Source: Qipengyuania qiaonensis
GTDB lineage: Bacteria; Pseudomonadota; Alphaproteobacteria; Sphingomonadales; Sphingomonadaceae
DNA length: 64,000 nucleotides
Direction of reading: 5' to 3'
NCBI RefSeq assembly: GCF_019711515.1
Contig: NZ_JAIGNO010000003.1
Span: forward strand, 186,001-250,000
Below the pieces are notes generated by a model. That model was not told where the DNA came from, ran no database searches, and saw only the letters and a program-made list of their open reading frames with translations. This document shows positions 54,378-62,820 of the stretch, one piece after another (position 1 is the first letter of the stretch; every line of letters begins with the position of its first letter). The translations under genes and the position numbers were made by a program.

Positions 54378-54860
54378 TCAGATGCGTTCCGACAGCATCG
54401 CCGCAATTGTCTCTATGCCCGCCGCGTCGTCGCCGTCGAACCGCGCCTTGCGCGGGCTGTCGAGATCGATCACGGCGACAACCTCCCCGTCGCGCTTCAC
54501 CGGGACGACCAGTTCCGAATTGGTCACGGCATCGCAGGCGATATGCCCCGGAAAGGCGTGAACGTCCTCGACGAGCTGCGTTGCGCCACTGGCAGCCGCC
54601 ATGCCGCAGACGCCCTGGCTCATGGGAATGCGGATACAGGCCGGGCGACCCATAAACGGCCCGAGCACCAATTCGCCATCGATCACCCGGTAGAAACCGG
54701 ACCAGTTCAGATCGGGCAGGAAATCCCACAGCAAGGCCGCGATATTGGCCATATTGGCAACTGCATCGGGCTCGCCCGCCGTCAGCGCATCGGCAGACTC
54801 GCGCAATTGGCGATAGGCTTCGGGCTTCGGTGTGCCGGGCGTTGGGCGGAAATCGAACAT
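54378..54860 (-). CDS. Free methionine-(R)-sulfoxide reductase (GAF domain)
   Basis: A 160-residue GAF-domain enzyme of the fRMsr type, reducing free methionine-R-sulfoxide with thioredoxin. The three catalytic-pattern cysteines match: C75 in GRPACIRIPM, C85 in GVCGMAAASG and C109 in FPGHIACDAVTNSE. LWDFLPDLNWSGFYRV is the conserved N-terminal part. It serves oxidative-stress defence. ATG at 54860 is used; the much longer upstream open frame is antisense shadow of the sorbosone dehydrogenase gene. Confidence 0.93.
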   Translation of the reverse strand: MFDFRPTPGTPKPEAYRQLRESADALTAGEPDAVANMANIAALLWDFLPDLNWSGFYRVIDGELVLGPFMGRPACIRIPMSQGVCGMAAASGATQLVEDVHAFPGHIACDAVTNSELVVPVKRDGEVVAVIDLDSPRKARFDGDDAAGIETIAAMLSERI

Positions 54861-54938
54861 GCAGCGGCGATGTAGCGTGGAACTTGCGTCTCGCAAGCCC
54901 CATTGCCCCCCGCACCGCGCTCGCTTATCCCGACGCCC

Positions 54939-56393
54939 ATGGGTATTCTCAAAAAGCTGGGCATCGCGCTCATCGTCATCGTACTGATCGCGTTGATCGC
55001 GGGGTATTTTTTCACGCGGGGCGATACGGCGGATGTTCCGTTCGACGAAGTCGTGGGCACCGATCCCACTCTGCAGGAACCCGACGCGGAAAGTATCCCT
55101 ACCGTGGCAATTGCCGAACCTGTCGGCTGGGGCGACAACGAGGTCCCGGTCGCGGCAGAGGGCCTTGCCGTCAGCCGCTTCGCCGACGGGCTCGACCATC
55201 CGCGAACTCTGCAGGCGCTGCCCAATGGCGATATTCTCGTATCTCTGACCCGCGCACCGAAGCGCGAGGGTGGAGGCGGCATCACCGCCTGGATCGCCGA
55301 TCTCTTGATGTCGCGCGCGGGGGCGACCGGGGACTCGCCCAACCAGGTCGTCCTGCTGCGCGATGCGGATGGCGACGGACAGGCCGAAACGCGCGAGGTT
55401 TTGCTGGACGGCCTCAACTCCCCGTCAGGCCTGGCCTGGGGCGACGATACGCTCTACGTCGCCAATAACGATGCAGTGCTCGCCTATCCGTATGAGCTGG
55501 GTGCCGCCAAGGTATCGGGCGCGCCGCGGAAGATTGCCGATCTGGCTGCGGGCGGCGGTCACTGGATGCGCAATCTCGCGCTGCATCCCGATGGCGACAG
55601 GCTCTACGCGGCGGTCGGCTCCGACACGAACATCGCCGACAAGGGGCTGGAGGCCGAAGAAGGTCGGGCGCTGATCTGGGAAATCGACCTCGAGACCGGA
55701 CGCCAGAGGATGTTTGCCGGCGGGCTGCGCAATGCCAATGGTCTCGATTTCAGCCCGTGGTCGGGTGAGTTGTGGACCACGGTCAACGAACGCGACATGC
55801 TCGGTTCGGACCTCGTTCCGGATTATCTGACGAACGTTCCGATAGGCGCGCAGTATGGCTGGCCGTGGGTTTATTTCGGCGACAATTTCGATCGCCGGGT
55901 CAAGTATCCAATTCCGCAATTCATCAACTACGTCCGCACACCCGAATACGCGCTTGGCCCCCATGTCGCCGCCCTCGGTCTCGTTTTCAGCAGGGAAGGA
56001 GCGAGAATGGGCGAAAGGTTCGGTAGTGGTGCCTTCGTCGCGCAGCACGGATCGTGGAATCGGAAACCGCCGTCGGGTTACGACGTGGTCTACGTAGCTT
56101 TCGACGATCGCGGCAATCCGACCGGTAAGCCGGTGCCCGTACTGGCCGGCTTCCTCAAAGAGGACGGCACTACGCGCGGCCGCCCGACATGGGTCGAATG
56201 GGCAGGCGACGGTTCGCTGCTCGTGTCGGACGACACCGCCGGCATCATCTGGCGGGTTTTTGCGCCCGGCGCTGGGGCGCAAGCCGGGATCGACCGGATC
56301 ACTGGCGAACGCTTGCCCGCCCAGCGCGAGTTGCGCGGGCAGGAAGCGAGTTTCGGTGAAGACGATTATGCGCGGCACGTGACCGCCGAGTAG
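54939..56393 (+). CDS. PQQ-type sorbosone/glucose dehydrogenase-like protein
   Basis: A 484-residue protein with an N-terminal membrane anchor (GILKKLGIALIVIVLIALIA, 2-21) and a six-bladed beta propeller of the GDH/sorbosone dehydrogenase family. FADGLDHPRTLQALPNGDIL, DGLNSPSGLAWGDDTLYVAN and GGLRNANGLDFSPWSGELW are propeller blade motifs, and QYGWPWVYFGDNFD follows. It likely faces the periplasm. The PQQ cofactor and sugar substrate are inferred from the family. The acyl-CoA dehydrogenase stop directly abuts its stop. Confidence 0.88.
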   Translation: MGILKKLGIALIVIVLIALIAGYFFTRGDTADVPFDEVVGTDPTLQEPDAESIPTVAIAEPVGWGDNEVPVAAEGLAVSRFADGLDHPRTLQALPNGDILVSLTRAPKREGGGGITAWIADLLMSRAGATGDSPNQVVLLRDADGDGQAETREVLLDGLNSPSGLAWGDDTLYVANNDAVLAYPYELGAAKVSGAPRKIADLAAGGGHWMRNLALHPDGDRLYAAVGSDTNIADKGLEAEEGRALIWEIDLETGRQRMFAGGLRNANGLDFSPWSGELWTTVNERDMLGSDLVPDYLTNVPIGAQYGWPWVYFGDNFDRRVKYPIPQFINYVRTPEYALGPHVAALGLVFSREGARMGERFGSGAFVAQHGSWNRKPPSGYDVVYVAFDDRGNPTGKPVPVLAGFLKEDGTTRGRPTWVEWAGDGSLLVSDDTAGIIWRVFAPGAGAQAGIDRITGERLPAQRELRGQEASFGEDDYARHVTAE

Positions 56394-58133
56394 CTAGCCG
56401 ACGAGTTGCTCGGTGGAGATCGCATAAAGTGGCTCCGCGCCTGCGGTTGCCGCGGCTTTTTGCCCCGACGCTTCCGGCACGATACGGTCGATGAAGAAAC
56501 GGACGCTGGCGGGCTTTGCCGCGGCCAAACCGGGCGATTCGCCGCTTTCGACGGCGCGCAACTGGCGAAGTAGCTGCCAGCCCGCGACCGCCACGGCAAG
56601 CATGGTGCAGAAGGGCACCGATCCCGCCAGGCGGTCGTCGAGGCTGGCTTCCTCGCGCATCCAGTTGGCCACCGCTTCGCAATCGGCGGCGAGGGCGGCA
56701 AGTCGGGGCTCGTCCTTTGCGTCGCGCGCGATGTCGGAGATCAGGCCAGTCAATGCTTCCCCGCCATCCAGTCCGAGCTTACGGGTGACGAGATCCGCGG
56801 CCTGAATTCCGTTGGTGCCTTCGTAGATCGGCGCAATGCGCGAATCGCGCCAGTGCTGCGCGGCGCCCGTCTCCTCGATGAAGCCCATGCCGCCATGCAC
56901 CTGTACTCCAAGGCTGGCGACCTCGATCCCGATATCCGTACCCCAGGCCTTGATCAGCGGGGTGAGCACTTCGCCGCGCGCGCCGGCTGCCGTATCGCCG
57001 AGCGTACCGCGATCGACTTGACCGGCCGTGTAATAGAGCAGGGCTCGCGCACCTTCGGTCAGTGCCTTCATCCGCAGCAGCATGCGGCGCACATCGGGGT
57101 GCTCGACGATGGCAATGGGCGACTTGTCGGGCGAGCCGGCGCGGGCGGATTGGACGCGCTCCTGCGCATAACCCAGCGCCTGCTGTGTCGCTCTCTCGCC
57201 GATCTGAACGCCCTGATTGCCCACATTGATGCGCGCATTGTTCATCATGGTGAACATGGCCATCAAACCGCGATTCTCCGCGCCGACGAGTTCGCCGATG
57301 CATTCGCCGTTGTCGCCATAGCTCATCACGCAGGTCGGCGAGGCGTTGATGCCGAGCTTGTGCTCGATACTGACGCAACGCAGATCGTTGTGCGATCCAA
57401 GCGTACCGTCGTCCTTCACATGATACTTCGGCACGATGAAAAGCGATATCCCGCGGCTGCCCTCGGGCGCATCCGGCAGCCGGGCAAGGACGAGGTGGAC
57501 GATGTTCTTCGCCAGCTCGTGTTCGCCCCATGTGATATAGATCTTCTGGCCCTTGATGCGATACTTCCCGGCATGCTCGCCATCCTCGATCGGCTGAGCG
57601 GTGGTGCGCAGCGCACCGACATCCGACCCGGCCTGCGGCTCGGTCAGGTTCATCGTCCCGGACCACTCACCGCTGACCAGGCGGGGCAGGTACTTCTCCT
57701 GCAATGCTTTCGATCCGTGATGCTCGAGCGATTCGATCGCACCGACGCTGAGCATGGGTAGCAGGTTGAAAGCCATGTTCGCCGTGCCGAGATTCTCGAG
57801 CACATTGCACGAAAGGGTGAAGGGCAGACCCTGCCCGCCGAACTCGACCGGGCCCGCAATCGCATTCCAGCCCTGCTCGACATAATGGGCGTAAGCTTCT
57901 GCGAATCCTTCGGGCAAGCGGACAACGCCGTTTTCCAGCTTGGCGCCTTCGAGATCGCCCGCGCGATTGAGCGGCGCCCATTCACCGGCCGCGAATTCGC
58001 CGATTCCGCTCACGATGGCTTCGACCATATCCGGTTCGGCGGCGGCGAATTTTTCGCTTTGCGCCAATTCCTCGATGCCGGCGTTGACGCGGATGGCGAG
58101 CAGCTGATCCTGGGTGGCGGGGGTGTAGGTCAC
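56394..58133 (-). CDS. Acyl-CoA dehydrogenase with C-terminal extension
   Basis: A 579-residue flavin enzyme, longer than the usual 380-residue form because of an extra N-terminal and C-terminal domain, as in the FadE-like group used for long-chain or unusual substrates. It has MNLTEPQAGSDVGALRTTAQ, the KIYITWGEHEL strand, and AQHWRDSRIAPIYEGTNGIQ near the catalytic region, followed by ADLVTRKLGLDGGEAL. It starts beta-oxidation of a fatty acyl-CoA. The ATG at 58133 is 47 bp from the divergent tsaC gene. Confidence 0.93.
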   Translation of the reverse strand: MTYTPATQDQLLAIRVNAGIEELAQSEKFAAAEPDMVEAIVSGIGEFAAGEWAPLNRAGDLEGAKLENGVVRLPEGFAEAYAHYVEQGWNAIAGPVEFGGQGLPFTLSCNVLENLGTANMAFNLLPMLSVGAIESLEHHGSKALQEKYLPRLVSGEWSGTMNLTEPQAGSDVGALRTTAQPIEDGEHAGKYRIKGQKIYITWGEHELAKNIVHLVLARLPDAPEGSRGISLFIVPKYHVKDDGTLGSHNDLRCVSIEHKLGINASPTCVMSYGDNGECIGELVGAENRGLMAMFTMMNNARINVGNQGVQIGERATQQALGYAQERVQSARAGSPDKSPIAIVEHPDVRRMLLRMKALTEGARALLYYTAGQVDRGTLGDTAAGARGEVLTPLIKAWGTDIGIEVASLGVQVHGGMGFIEETGAAQHWRDSRIAPIYEGTNGIQAADLVTRKLGLDGGEALTGLISDIARDAKDEPRLAALAADCEAVANWMREEASLDDRLAGSVPFCTMLAVAVAGWQLLRQLRAVESGESPGLAAAKPASVRFFIDRIVPEASGQKAAATAGAEPLYAISTEQLVG

Positions 58134-58180
58134 ATGTAATCCTCTTGGCTTTGTCCCGCACGCAGATATAGCGCACGGGC

Positions 58181-59110
58181 ATGAGCGGCAAATACGCTAC
58201 GGAAACTATACCGGCCGATCCGCAGGGAATCACCCGAGCAGCGCAGATTCTGCGCGATGGCGGGCTTGTCGCCGTACCGACGGAGACGGTCTATGGGCTC
58301 GCGGTGCGTGCCGACAGCGCCGAAGCGGTGGCGCGCATCTACCGGGCAAAGGGCAGGCCCAGCTTCAATCCGCTGATTGTCCATGTCGTGTCGCTCGAGC
58401 AGGCGCAAAGCTTGGCCGACTTCTGTCCGCAAGCGGAACGGCTGGCCGCCGAGCACTGGCCCGGCCCGCTTACCCTCGTCCTTCCGCGCAGCGACCGCGC
58501 CGGACTGGCCGAAGCCGTGACGGCAGGGCTCGATACACTTGCGCTGCGCATGCCTTCGCATCCCGTGATGCGTGCCGTGCTGGAGGAATGCGGCCTGCCT
58601 GTTGCTGCGCCTTCGGCCAATCGCAGCGGGTTCATCAGCCCCACTTCGCCCGCCCATGTGCTCGCATCTCTCGACGGGAAAGTCGATGCCGTGCTCGATG
58701 GCGGTTCGTCCCGGCAAGGATTGGAATCGACCATCGCCGCGGTGCGGGCGGACGGTACGGTCGAAGTGTTGCGCCCCGGACCTGTCGTTCTGGAGGCCTT
58801 GGCGGCGAGCGGAAAAGGCGTCGAAGCGCCCGGTCAACTTGCCAGCCATTACGCTCCGGGAAAGCCGGTCCGCCTCATGGCGTCGGAAGTTGCGCCAGAC
58901 GAGTATCTGATCGGCTTCGGAGAGGTCGTTGGCGAATGCACTTTGTCAACTAAAGGCGATCTAACCGAGGCGGCGTCGCGCCTTTATGCATGCCTCCACG
59001 AAGGCGCGCGATCGAACAAACCTCGGATCGCGGTGGCGCCCATACCGGAGAAGGGCGTCGGCATTGCCATCAACGACAGGCTGCGCCGTGCCGCGACTCC
59101 GGCCGCCTAG
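58181..59110 (+). CDS. Threonylcarbamoyl-AMP synthase (Sua5/TsaC type)
   Basis: A 309-residue Sua5-type enzyme that makes threonylcarbamoyl-AMP for the t6A37 tRNA modification. The YrdC domain (1 to about 200) has PTETVYGLAVRADS, KGRPSFNPLIVHV, GPLTLVLPRS and SANRSGFISPT; the C-terminal Sua5 domain (about 215-309) distinguishes it from short TsaC. Its TAG shares bases with the convergent lipoprotein stop. Confidence 0.95.
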   Translation: MSGKYATETIPADPQGITRAAQILRDGGLVAVPTETVYGLAVRADSAEAVARIYRAKGRPSFNPLIVHVVSLEQAQSLADFCPQAERLAAEHWPGPLTLVLPRSDRAGLAEAVTAGLDTLALRMPSHPVMRAVLEECGLPVAAPSANRSGFISPTSPAHVLASLDGKVDAVLDGGSSRQGLESTIAAVRADGTVEVLRPGPVVLEALAASGKGVEAPGQLASHYAPGKPVRLMASEVAPDEYLIGFGEVVGECTLSTKGDLTEAASRLYACLHEGARSNKPRIAVAPIPEKGVGIAINDRLRRAATPAA

Positions 59111-59439
59111 TCGTTTCTCGGTTCGACCGGGATCGAGGGGATTATCTGCTGCATTTCGGCATAGGTGTCGCGCGCATCGTCGCAGGCGCGGCGGCTGCCG
59201 TCCCTGCAGTCGTCGAGCTGTTTTTGATAGTCGCGCTCGAGTTTTCCCAAACGCTCCTCCCGGCGCCGGATTTCCCGCCCGCGATTCTCGTCTGCTTCCG
59301 ACTGGCTGGTAGTGGCGACGTCCACGCCTTTGCCGACAGCCTTCACGGGCAGCGTCGCGACATCGACAACGGTCTTGGCGAGGCATCCGGGCAAGGCAAT
59401 GGCTGCCGGCAGGAGTACGAACAGGGCTAGGCGGCGCAT
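59107..59439 (-). CDS. Small lipoprotein with coiled-coil
   Basis: A 110-residue protein with a lipoprotein signal; lipobox ALPGC makes C19 the acylated residue. After a short linker comes a charged helix (residues about 48-80, ENRGREIRRREERLGKLERD) likely to form a coiled coil, then a cysteine pair C82 and C90-like positions (DDCRDGSRRACDD). No family recognised. It is probably in the periplasm or outer membrane. Its stop overlaps the tsaC stop. Confidence 0.78.
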   Translation of the reverse strand: MRRLALFVLLPAAIALPGCLAKTVVDVATLPVKAVGKGVDVATTSQSEADENRGREIRRREERLGKLERDYQKQLDDCRDGSRRACDDARDTYAEMQQIIPSIPVEPRND

Positions 59440-59494
59440 GGCGAAATCCTTTCGCTGCGCTGCCTAGCTTAGAATCGGTGAGCCGTCGATGAAC

Positions 59495-60340
59495 TCAGGC
59501 TTCTGGCGCGGCGGGGGCCTCAGGCGCCTCGGGTGCAGCGGGTGCGTTCGGAGCGTCGGGCTTCGCTGGAGCTTCCGGCGCTGTATTTGCCGATCTGACG
59601 TTACGACAGTTGAGCTCTCCCGATCCCATCGCATTGATGGTACAGTCCGCACGGCCGTTGACGGTAATCGTTCCCGAACCCATTATGCTGGCGTCGACCT
59701 TGCCGTCGGAAGAAAACTCGGCATCGCCCGATCCGGCAACGGAGATGTCCGCCTCGCCAACCGCGAGGCCCGACATGCTCGCCTTGCCAGACCCGGCAAT
59801 CGTCATGTCGAGCTTGTCGACTGTACCGGCCGCTTCGAAATCGCCGGACCCGGCGATCGTCAGATCGAGCGATTCGGCGTCGAGGAGAGCTACTTTCGCC
59901 GTGCCCGATCCCGCGATCGTCACATCGGCTTTGCCGGCCATCGAAGCGGCTTCGATATCGCCCGACCCGGCCAGAACCATGGCAGTGAGGCTGGGCATGG
60001 TAACTCGCACGATCGCCGTGCCGCGGTCCTTCCAGTTGTCATTTTCGCGGCTGATACCGAGCGATCCCTCGTCCAGAGAAAAGCGCAGCGCATCAACCGC
60101 CGCATCATCGCCCGATACGGCAATATCGAGTGCGTCGCCCTTGGTAACGATTACTTTGTCGGGACCCGCCAGCACCAGCTCCGTCGGTGCTGCTCCGCTC
60201 AGATCGAGTTCGGCCAATGGAACGCCTTCGCTATCTCCGATCTGGATGTTCATGCCATCGCATCCGGCAACGAGCGCTGCCCCGGCGAGTGCGGCGATCG
60301 GGGCGAGCCCTTTGAGAATTCGGTGAATCATCGCGGTCAT
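59495..60340 (-). CDS. DUF2807 beta-helix lipoprotein
   Basis: A 281-residue protein with a lipoprotein signal (LVAGC, C27) and a head GIN/DUF2807 domain made of repeated AGSG and MGSG turns (for example LAGSGDIEAASMAG, IAGSGKASMSG, VAGSGDAEFSS). These predict a right-handed beta-helix. The C-terminal 30 residues are a Pro-Ala-Glu repeat, PEAPAAPEA-like. The function is unknown; similar proteins lie in operons with membrane or adhesion genes. ATG 60340 has GAGG three bases upstream; ATG 60331 is an alternative. Confidence 0.85.
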   Translation of the reverse strand: MTAMIHRILKGLAPIAALAGAALVAGCDGMNIQIGDSEGVPLAELDLSGAAPTELVLAGPDKVIVTKGDALDIAVSGDDAAVDALRFSLDEGSLGISRENDNWKDRGTAIVRVTMPSLTAMVLAGSGDIEAASMAGKADVTIAGSGTAKVALLDAESLDLTIAGSGDFEAAGTVDKLDMTIAGSGKASMSGLAVGEADISVAGSGDAEFSSDGKVDASIMGSGTITVNGRADCTINAMGSGELNCRNVRSANTAPEAPAKPDAPNAPAAPEAPEAPAAPEA

Positions 60341-60364
60341 GTTCCTCTGCTGCGGCAGTCCGTA

Positions 60365-60390
60365 TTGCTGATATAATACAGCAACCGAGA
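60365..60390 (-). promoter_or_regulatory. Palindromic promoter element upstream of DUF2807 lipoprotein gene
   Basis: TTGCTG (60365-60370) and CAGCAA (60379-60384) are an exact inverted repeat around ATATAATA. On the minus strand TTGATG and TATATC are spaced 17 bp, so the palindrome covers the likely minus-10 region. A regulator bound here would control the first DUF2807 gene. Confidence 0.5.
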
Positions 60391-60465
60391 TTCATCAAGG
60401 CAGAGAAACCGACGCGCGCTCAGGAAACGCTAAGGGCATCGGGCCCGATCGCTGCCTGTCGAGCC

Positions 60466-61203
60466 TTAGCGCGAGCAGGTCAGGCGACCCGACCCCATTC
60501 GGGATTGGGTGCAGTTGGTCGTGCCGCTGACTATAGCATCGCCGCTGCCGACAATGCTGGCGGAAACCGAATCTTCGGCGTTGAAACGAGCATCGCCCGA
60601 TCCCGCGATAGTTACGGTAGCGCGGCCGGCACGCAGGCGTGTGCCGTCGAGATCGCCGCTGCCGGCAATGCTGATCCTGGTGTCGTCGGCCCGGCCGGCG
60701 ACTCGCAAACTTCCCGAACCTGCAATTGTCGCCGACAGGCGGGGGGTCTCGACCCGGGCGACATCGAACATGCCGGATCCTGCAACCGTGGCGTCTATTT
60801 CCGATCCGCTCATTGCATCGACCGACAAGTTTCCCGATCCCGCCAATGTGCCGCCGTCGATGGAAGGCGCAACCACTTCGATCCGTGCATTGCCCCTCAC
60901 CGGCTCGCGGCGCCAGCGACGCCCAATTATCAACTCGCCATCTTCCACAAGGTAGCGGAGATCGGCCAGCACGGCCGCGCTGCCGGACGCCCGGATCTGC
61001 CAGCGATCTCCGCGGGTAACGGTTACGCTGTCGCTCCCGGCTAAAGTCACTTGCTCGAAATCTCCGGTCGCCGACCAATTCTCCCCGATGGGCTGGCCAT
61101 CATCCAGTTTGGAGCGCCACGCCTTTTCGGCGAGTACGGGCGTTGGCGGGATGGCGGTCACGACCGCCAGGCCGAGCGAGGCGGCGGCCAGGATGCGAAA
61201 CAT
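60466..61203 (-). CDS. Exported DUF2807 protein, paralogue of its neighbour
   Basis: A 245-residue secreted protein with a signal peptide ending near VLA (residue 25) and the same head GIN/DUF2807 architecture as the gene 125 bp downstream: repeated LAGSGNLSVDAMSG, VAGSGMFDVARVE, IAGSGSLRVAGRAD and IAGSGDLDGTRL turns. It lacks the lipobox, so it is probably soluble in the periplasm or released. Its C-terminus carries the paired cysteines of NCTQSRMGSGRLTCSR. The likely start is ATG 61203 with GGAGA seven bases upstream. Confidence 0.84.
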   Translation of the reverse strand: MFRILAAASLGLAVVTAIPPTPVLAEKAWRSKLDDGQPIGENWSATGDFEQVTLAGSDSVTVTRGDRWQIRASGSAAVLADLRYLVEDGELIIGRRWRREPVRGNARIEVVAPSIDGGTLAGSGNLSVDAMSGSEIDATVAGSGMFDVARVETPRLSATIAGSGSLRVAGRADDTRISIAGSGDLDGTRLRAGRATVTIAGSGDARFNAEDSVSASIVGSGDAIVSGTTNCTQSRMGSGRLTCSR

Positions 61204-61317
61204 GGGCATTCTCCAAATTGCGGGTCGCATTGCTCCCATCATCCATCCTCAATGTCGAGTGCGCTCGTCGACAGATGTAGTGGGTCGGCGGAATTGCCGT
61301 TCGAATCGTACTCCAAC

Positions 61318-61350
61318 GAAAAAGGGGGCGCCCTTCGGCACCCCCTTCTT
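61318..61350 (-). terminator. Bidirectional rho-independent terminator after carD
   Basis: GGGGGCGCC (61324-61332) and GGCACCCCC (61337-61345) form a stem with a four-base loop. A-rich sequence lies to its left and TTCTTT to its right, so it can end transcripts in both directions. It serves carD on the minus strand. Confidence 0.85.
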
Positions 61351-61373
61351 TGCGCGTTGAACTGGCGAAGCGC

Positions 61374-61907
61374 TTATGCGTCTTCGGTGTTCTCGTAGTA
61401 CTGTGGCGCGTGTTCGCGCAGCACGTCGAGGATTTTCTCCAGCGCCGTCGGCTCGTCGGTCTTCTCCATTGCGGCAAGCTCGCGAGCAAGGCGGCTCGAA
61501 GCGGCCTCGAAGATCTGGCGTTCGGAATAGCTCTGCTCAGGCTGATCGTCCGGGCGGAACAGGTCGCGAGTCACTTCGGCAATCAGCACGATTTCACCCG
61601 AATTGATCTTGGCTTCGTATTCTTGCGCGCGCCGACTCCACATTGTGCGCTTGACCTTGGGCTTGCCCTTGAGCGTTTCCATCGCTTCCTTGAGCGTCTT
61701 GTCGCTCGACAGCTTGCGCATCCCGATCGATTCGACCTTGTTGACCGGAACGCGCAGGGTCATACGTTCCTTCTCGAACCGGAGAACATAGAGGTCGAGC
61801 TGCATACCGGCGATCTCTTCGCTCTGGAGCTCGATGACACGGCCTACGCCGTGCTTTGGGTAAACAACGTAGTCGCCAACGTCGAAGGCATCAGCCTTGC
61901 TTGCCAT
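61374..61907 (-). CDS. carD: CarD-family RNA polymerase-binding regulator
   Basis: A 177-residue CarD/CdnL protein. The RNA polymerase interaction domain (about 5-70) shows FDVGDYVVYPKHGVGRV and LDLYVLRFEKERMTLRVP, and the C-terminal helical DNA-binding part holds KRTMWSRRAQEYEAKINSGE with the conserved Trp that contacts the minus-10 upstream junction. CdnL stabilises open complexes and is broadly needed for growth in alphaproteobacteria. AAGGAAG is seven bases before ATG 61907. The order helicase, S4 gene, fdxA, carD is conserved in the class. Confidence 0.93.
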   Translation of the reverse strand: MASKADAFDVGDYVVYPKHGVGRVIELQSEEIAGMQLDLYVLRFEKERMTLRVPVNKVESIGMRKLSSDKTLKEAMETLKGKPKVKRTMWSRRAQEYEAKINSGEIVLIAEVTRDLFRPDDQPEQSYSERQIFEAASSRLARELAAMEKTDEPTALEKILDVLREHAPQYYENTEDA

Positions 61908-62075
61908 GCAATACTTCCTTTCGTCGGGACACCCCACCGGGGGCAAGCAGCGTCATGAAAGGCTTGGCCGCAACTCTACAGTGAGTGCAGTCGATACCCG
62001 ATTGTGACGTTGCTGGAAGCGGCGTGCCCTTTCAATTGTCTCACCTGCCCGGGAGCAAGCCGGCGCAGTTGTTGC

Positions 62076-62115
62076 ATTATATAGCACAGCCGCAACAAAA
62101 TTGCGAATCGCAATT
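62076..62115 (-). promoter_or_regulatory. Probable carD promoter with overlapping 17-bp palindrome
   Basis: On the minus strand TATAAT (62081-62076) is a perfect minus-10 box, about 170 bases before the carD ATG. The minus-35 region overlaps AATTGCGAATCGCAATT (62099-62115), a perfect 8-1-8 inverted repeat. It has the overall look of a Fur-type operator of alphaproteobacteria, but the regulator is unknown. Confidence 0.55.
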
Positions 62116-62160
62116 CATTTGTCCGGATTTTTCGTGTCTGGCCGCGCGCGCCCCGCCGGA

Positions 62161-62499
62161 TCAGTCGCCTTCGCCCGGTTCGTCCGAGAAGTATTTGTCG
62201 TACTTGTCTTCTTCGTCCTTATGCTCGTCGGCGTCGGCGGGCGGTTCCTTGGACTGAGTGATGTTCGGCCATTCGGCGCTGAATTTGGTGTTCAATTCCA
62301 GCCATTTCTCCAACCCGTCTTCGGTATCGGGCAGGATCGCTTCGGCGGGGCATTCGGGCTCGCACACGCCGCAGTCGATACATTCGCTGGGATTGATGAC
62401 GAGCATATTCTCGCCTTCGTAGAAACAATCGACCGGACACACCTCTACACAGTCGGTGTACTTGCACTTGATGCAGGCGTCGGTGACGACATAAGTCAT
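62161..62499 (-). CDS. fdxA: Seven-iron ferredoxin FdxA
   Basis: A 112-residue 3Fe-4S/4Fe-4S ferredoxin. Cysteines C9, C12, C17, C21 and C25, then C40, C43, C46 and C50, correspond one for one with Azotobacter ferredoxin I: C9, C17 and C50 for the 3Fe cluster and C21, C40, C43 and C46 for the 4Fe cluster. The acidic tail after residue 60 ([20 protein letters not shown]) is normal. It is an electron carrier of unknown partner. Fe-S dependence links it to the suf operon. Confidence 0.96.
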   Translation of the reverse strand: MTYVVTDACIKCKYTDCVEVCPVDCFYEGENMLVINPSECIDCGVCEPECPAEAILPDTEDGLEKWLELNTKFSAEWPNITQSKEPPADADEHKDEEDKYDKYFSDEPGEGD

Positions 62500-62549
62500 T
62501 GGTGGCGTAATCCCTGGAACTGTTTCCCTGACCGTGCTGCTAGGGCGGA

Positions 62550-62807
62550 TTATCCGTTGGGGTCAAGCTCCCGATAGCAGGCTTCGGCTTCGCGAGGCGG
62601 GCCGCGCCGTTCGGGGAGCGCCAGGATTTCCACCAATTTTACCGATCTGCCGAGCGGCAGGGTAAGAATGTCCCCCTCGACAACGTTGCGCGAACAACGG
62701 GTGACCCGCTCTCCGTTGCGCCGAATATGCCCCTCCTCGACCAGCCTGTGTGCTGCGCCGCGGGTTCTCGCGAAGCGCAGGTAACACAGCAGCCGATCGA
62801 TTCTCAC
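62550..62807 (-). CDS. S4-domain RNA-binding protein (Hsp15-like)
   Basis: An 85-residue protein made almost entirely of one S4 domain: [36 protein letters not shown] and [20 protein letters not shown]. Hsp15 recycles free 50S subunits carrying nascent chains; the close relatives may do the same. The GTG start at 62807 lies 14 bases after the helicase stop, with ACGAGG as the ribosome binding site. The gene is cotranscribed with the helicase and fdxA. Confidence 0.9.
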   Translation of the reverse strand: MRIDRLLCYLRFARTRGAAHRLVEEGHIRRNGERVTRCSRNVVEGDILTLPLGRSVKLVEILALPERRGPPREAEACYRELDPNG

Positions 62808-62820
62808 TCGGGCCTCGTCG

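Noticed and set aside
46745-56390. Other CACGTG cores (near 46755 and 56376) as further parS sites
   Set aside because: Flanking bases do not extend the palindrome to TTTCACGTGAAA; they match only the central six to eight bases.
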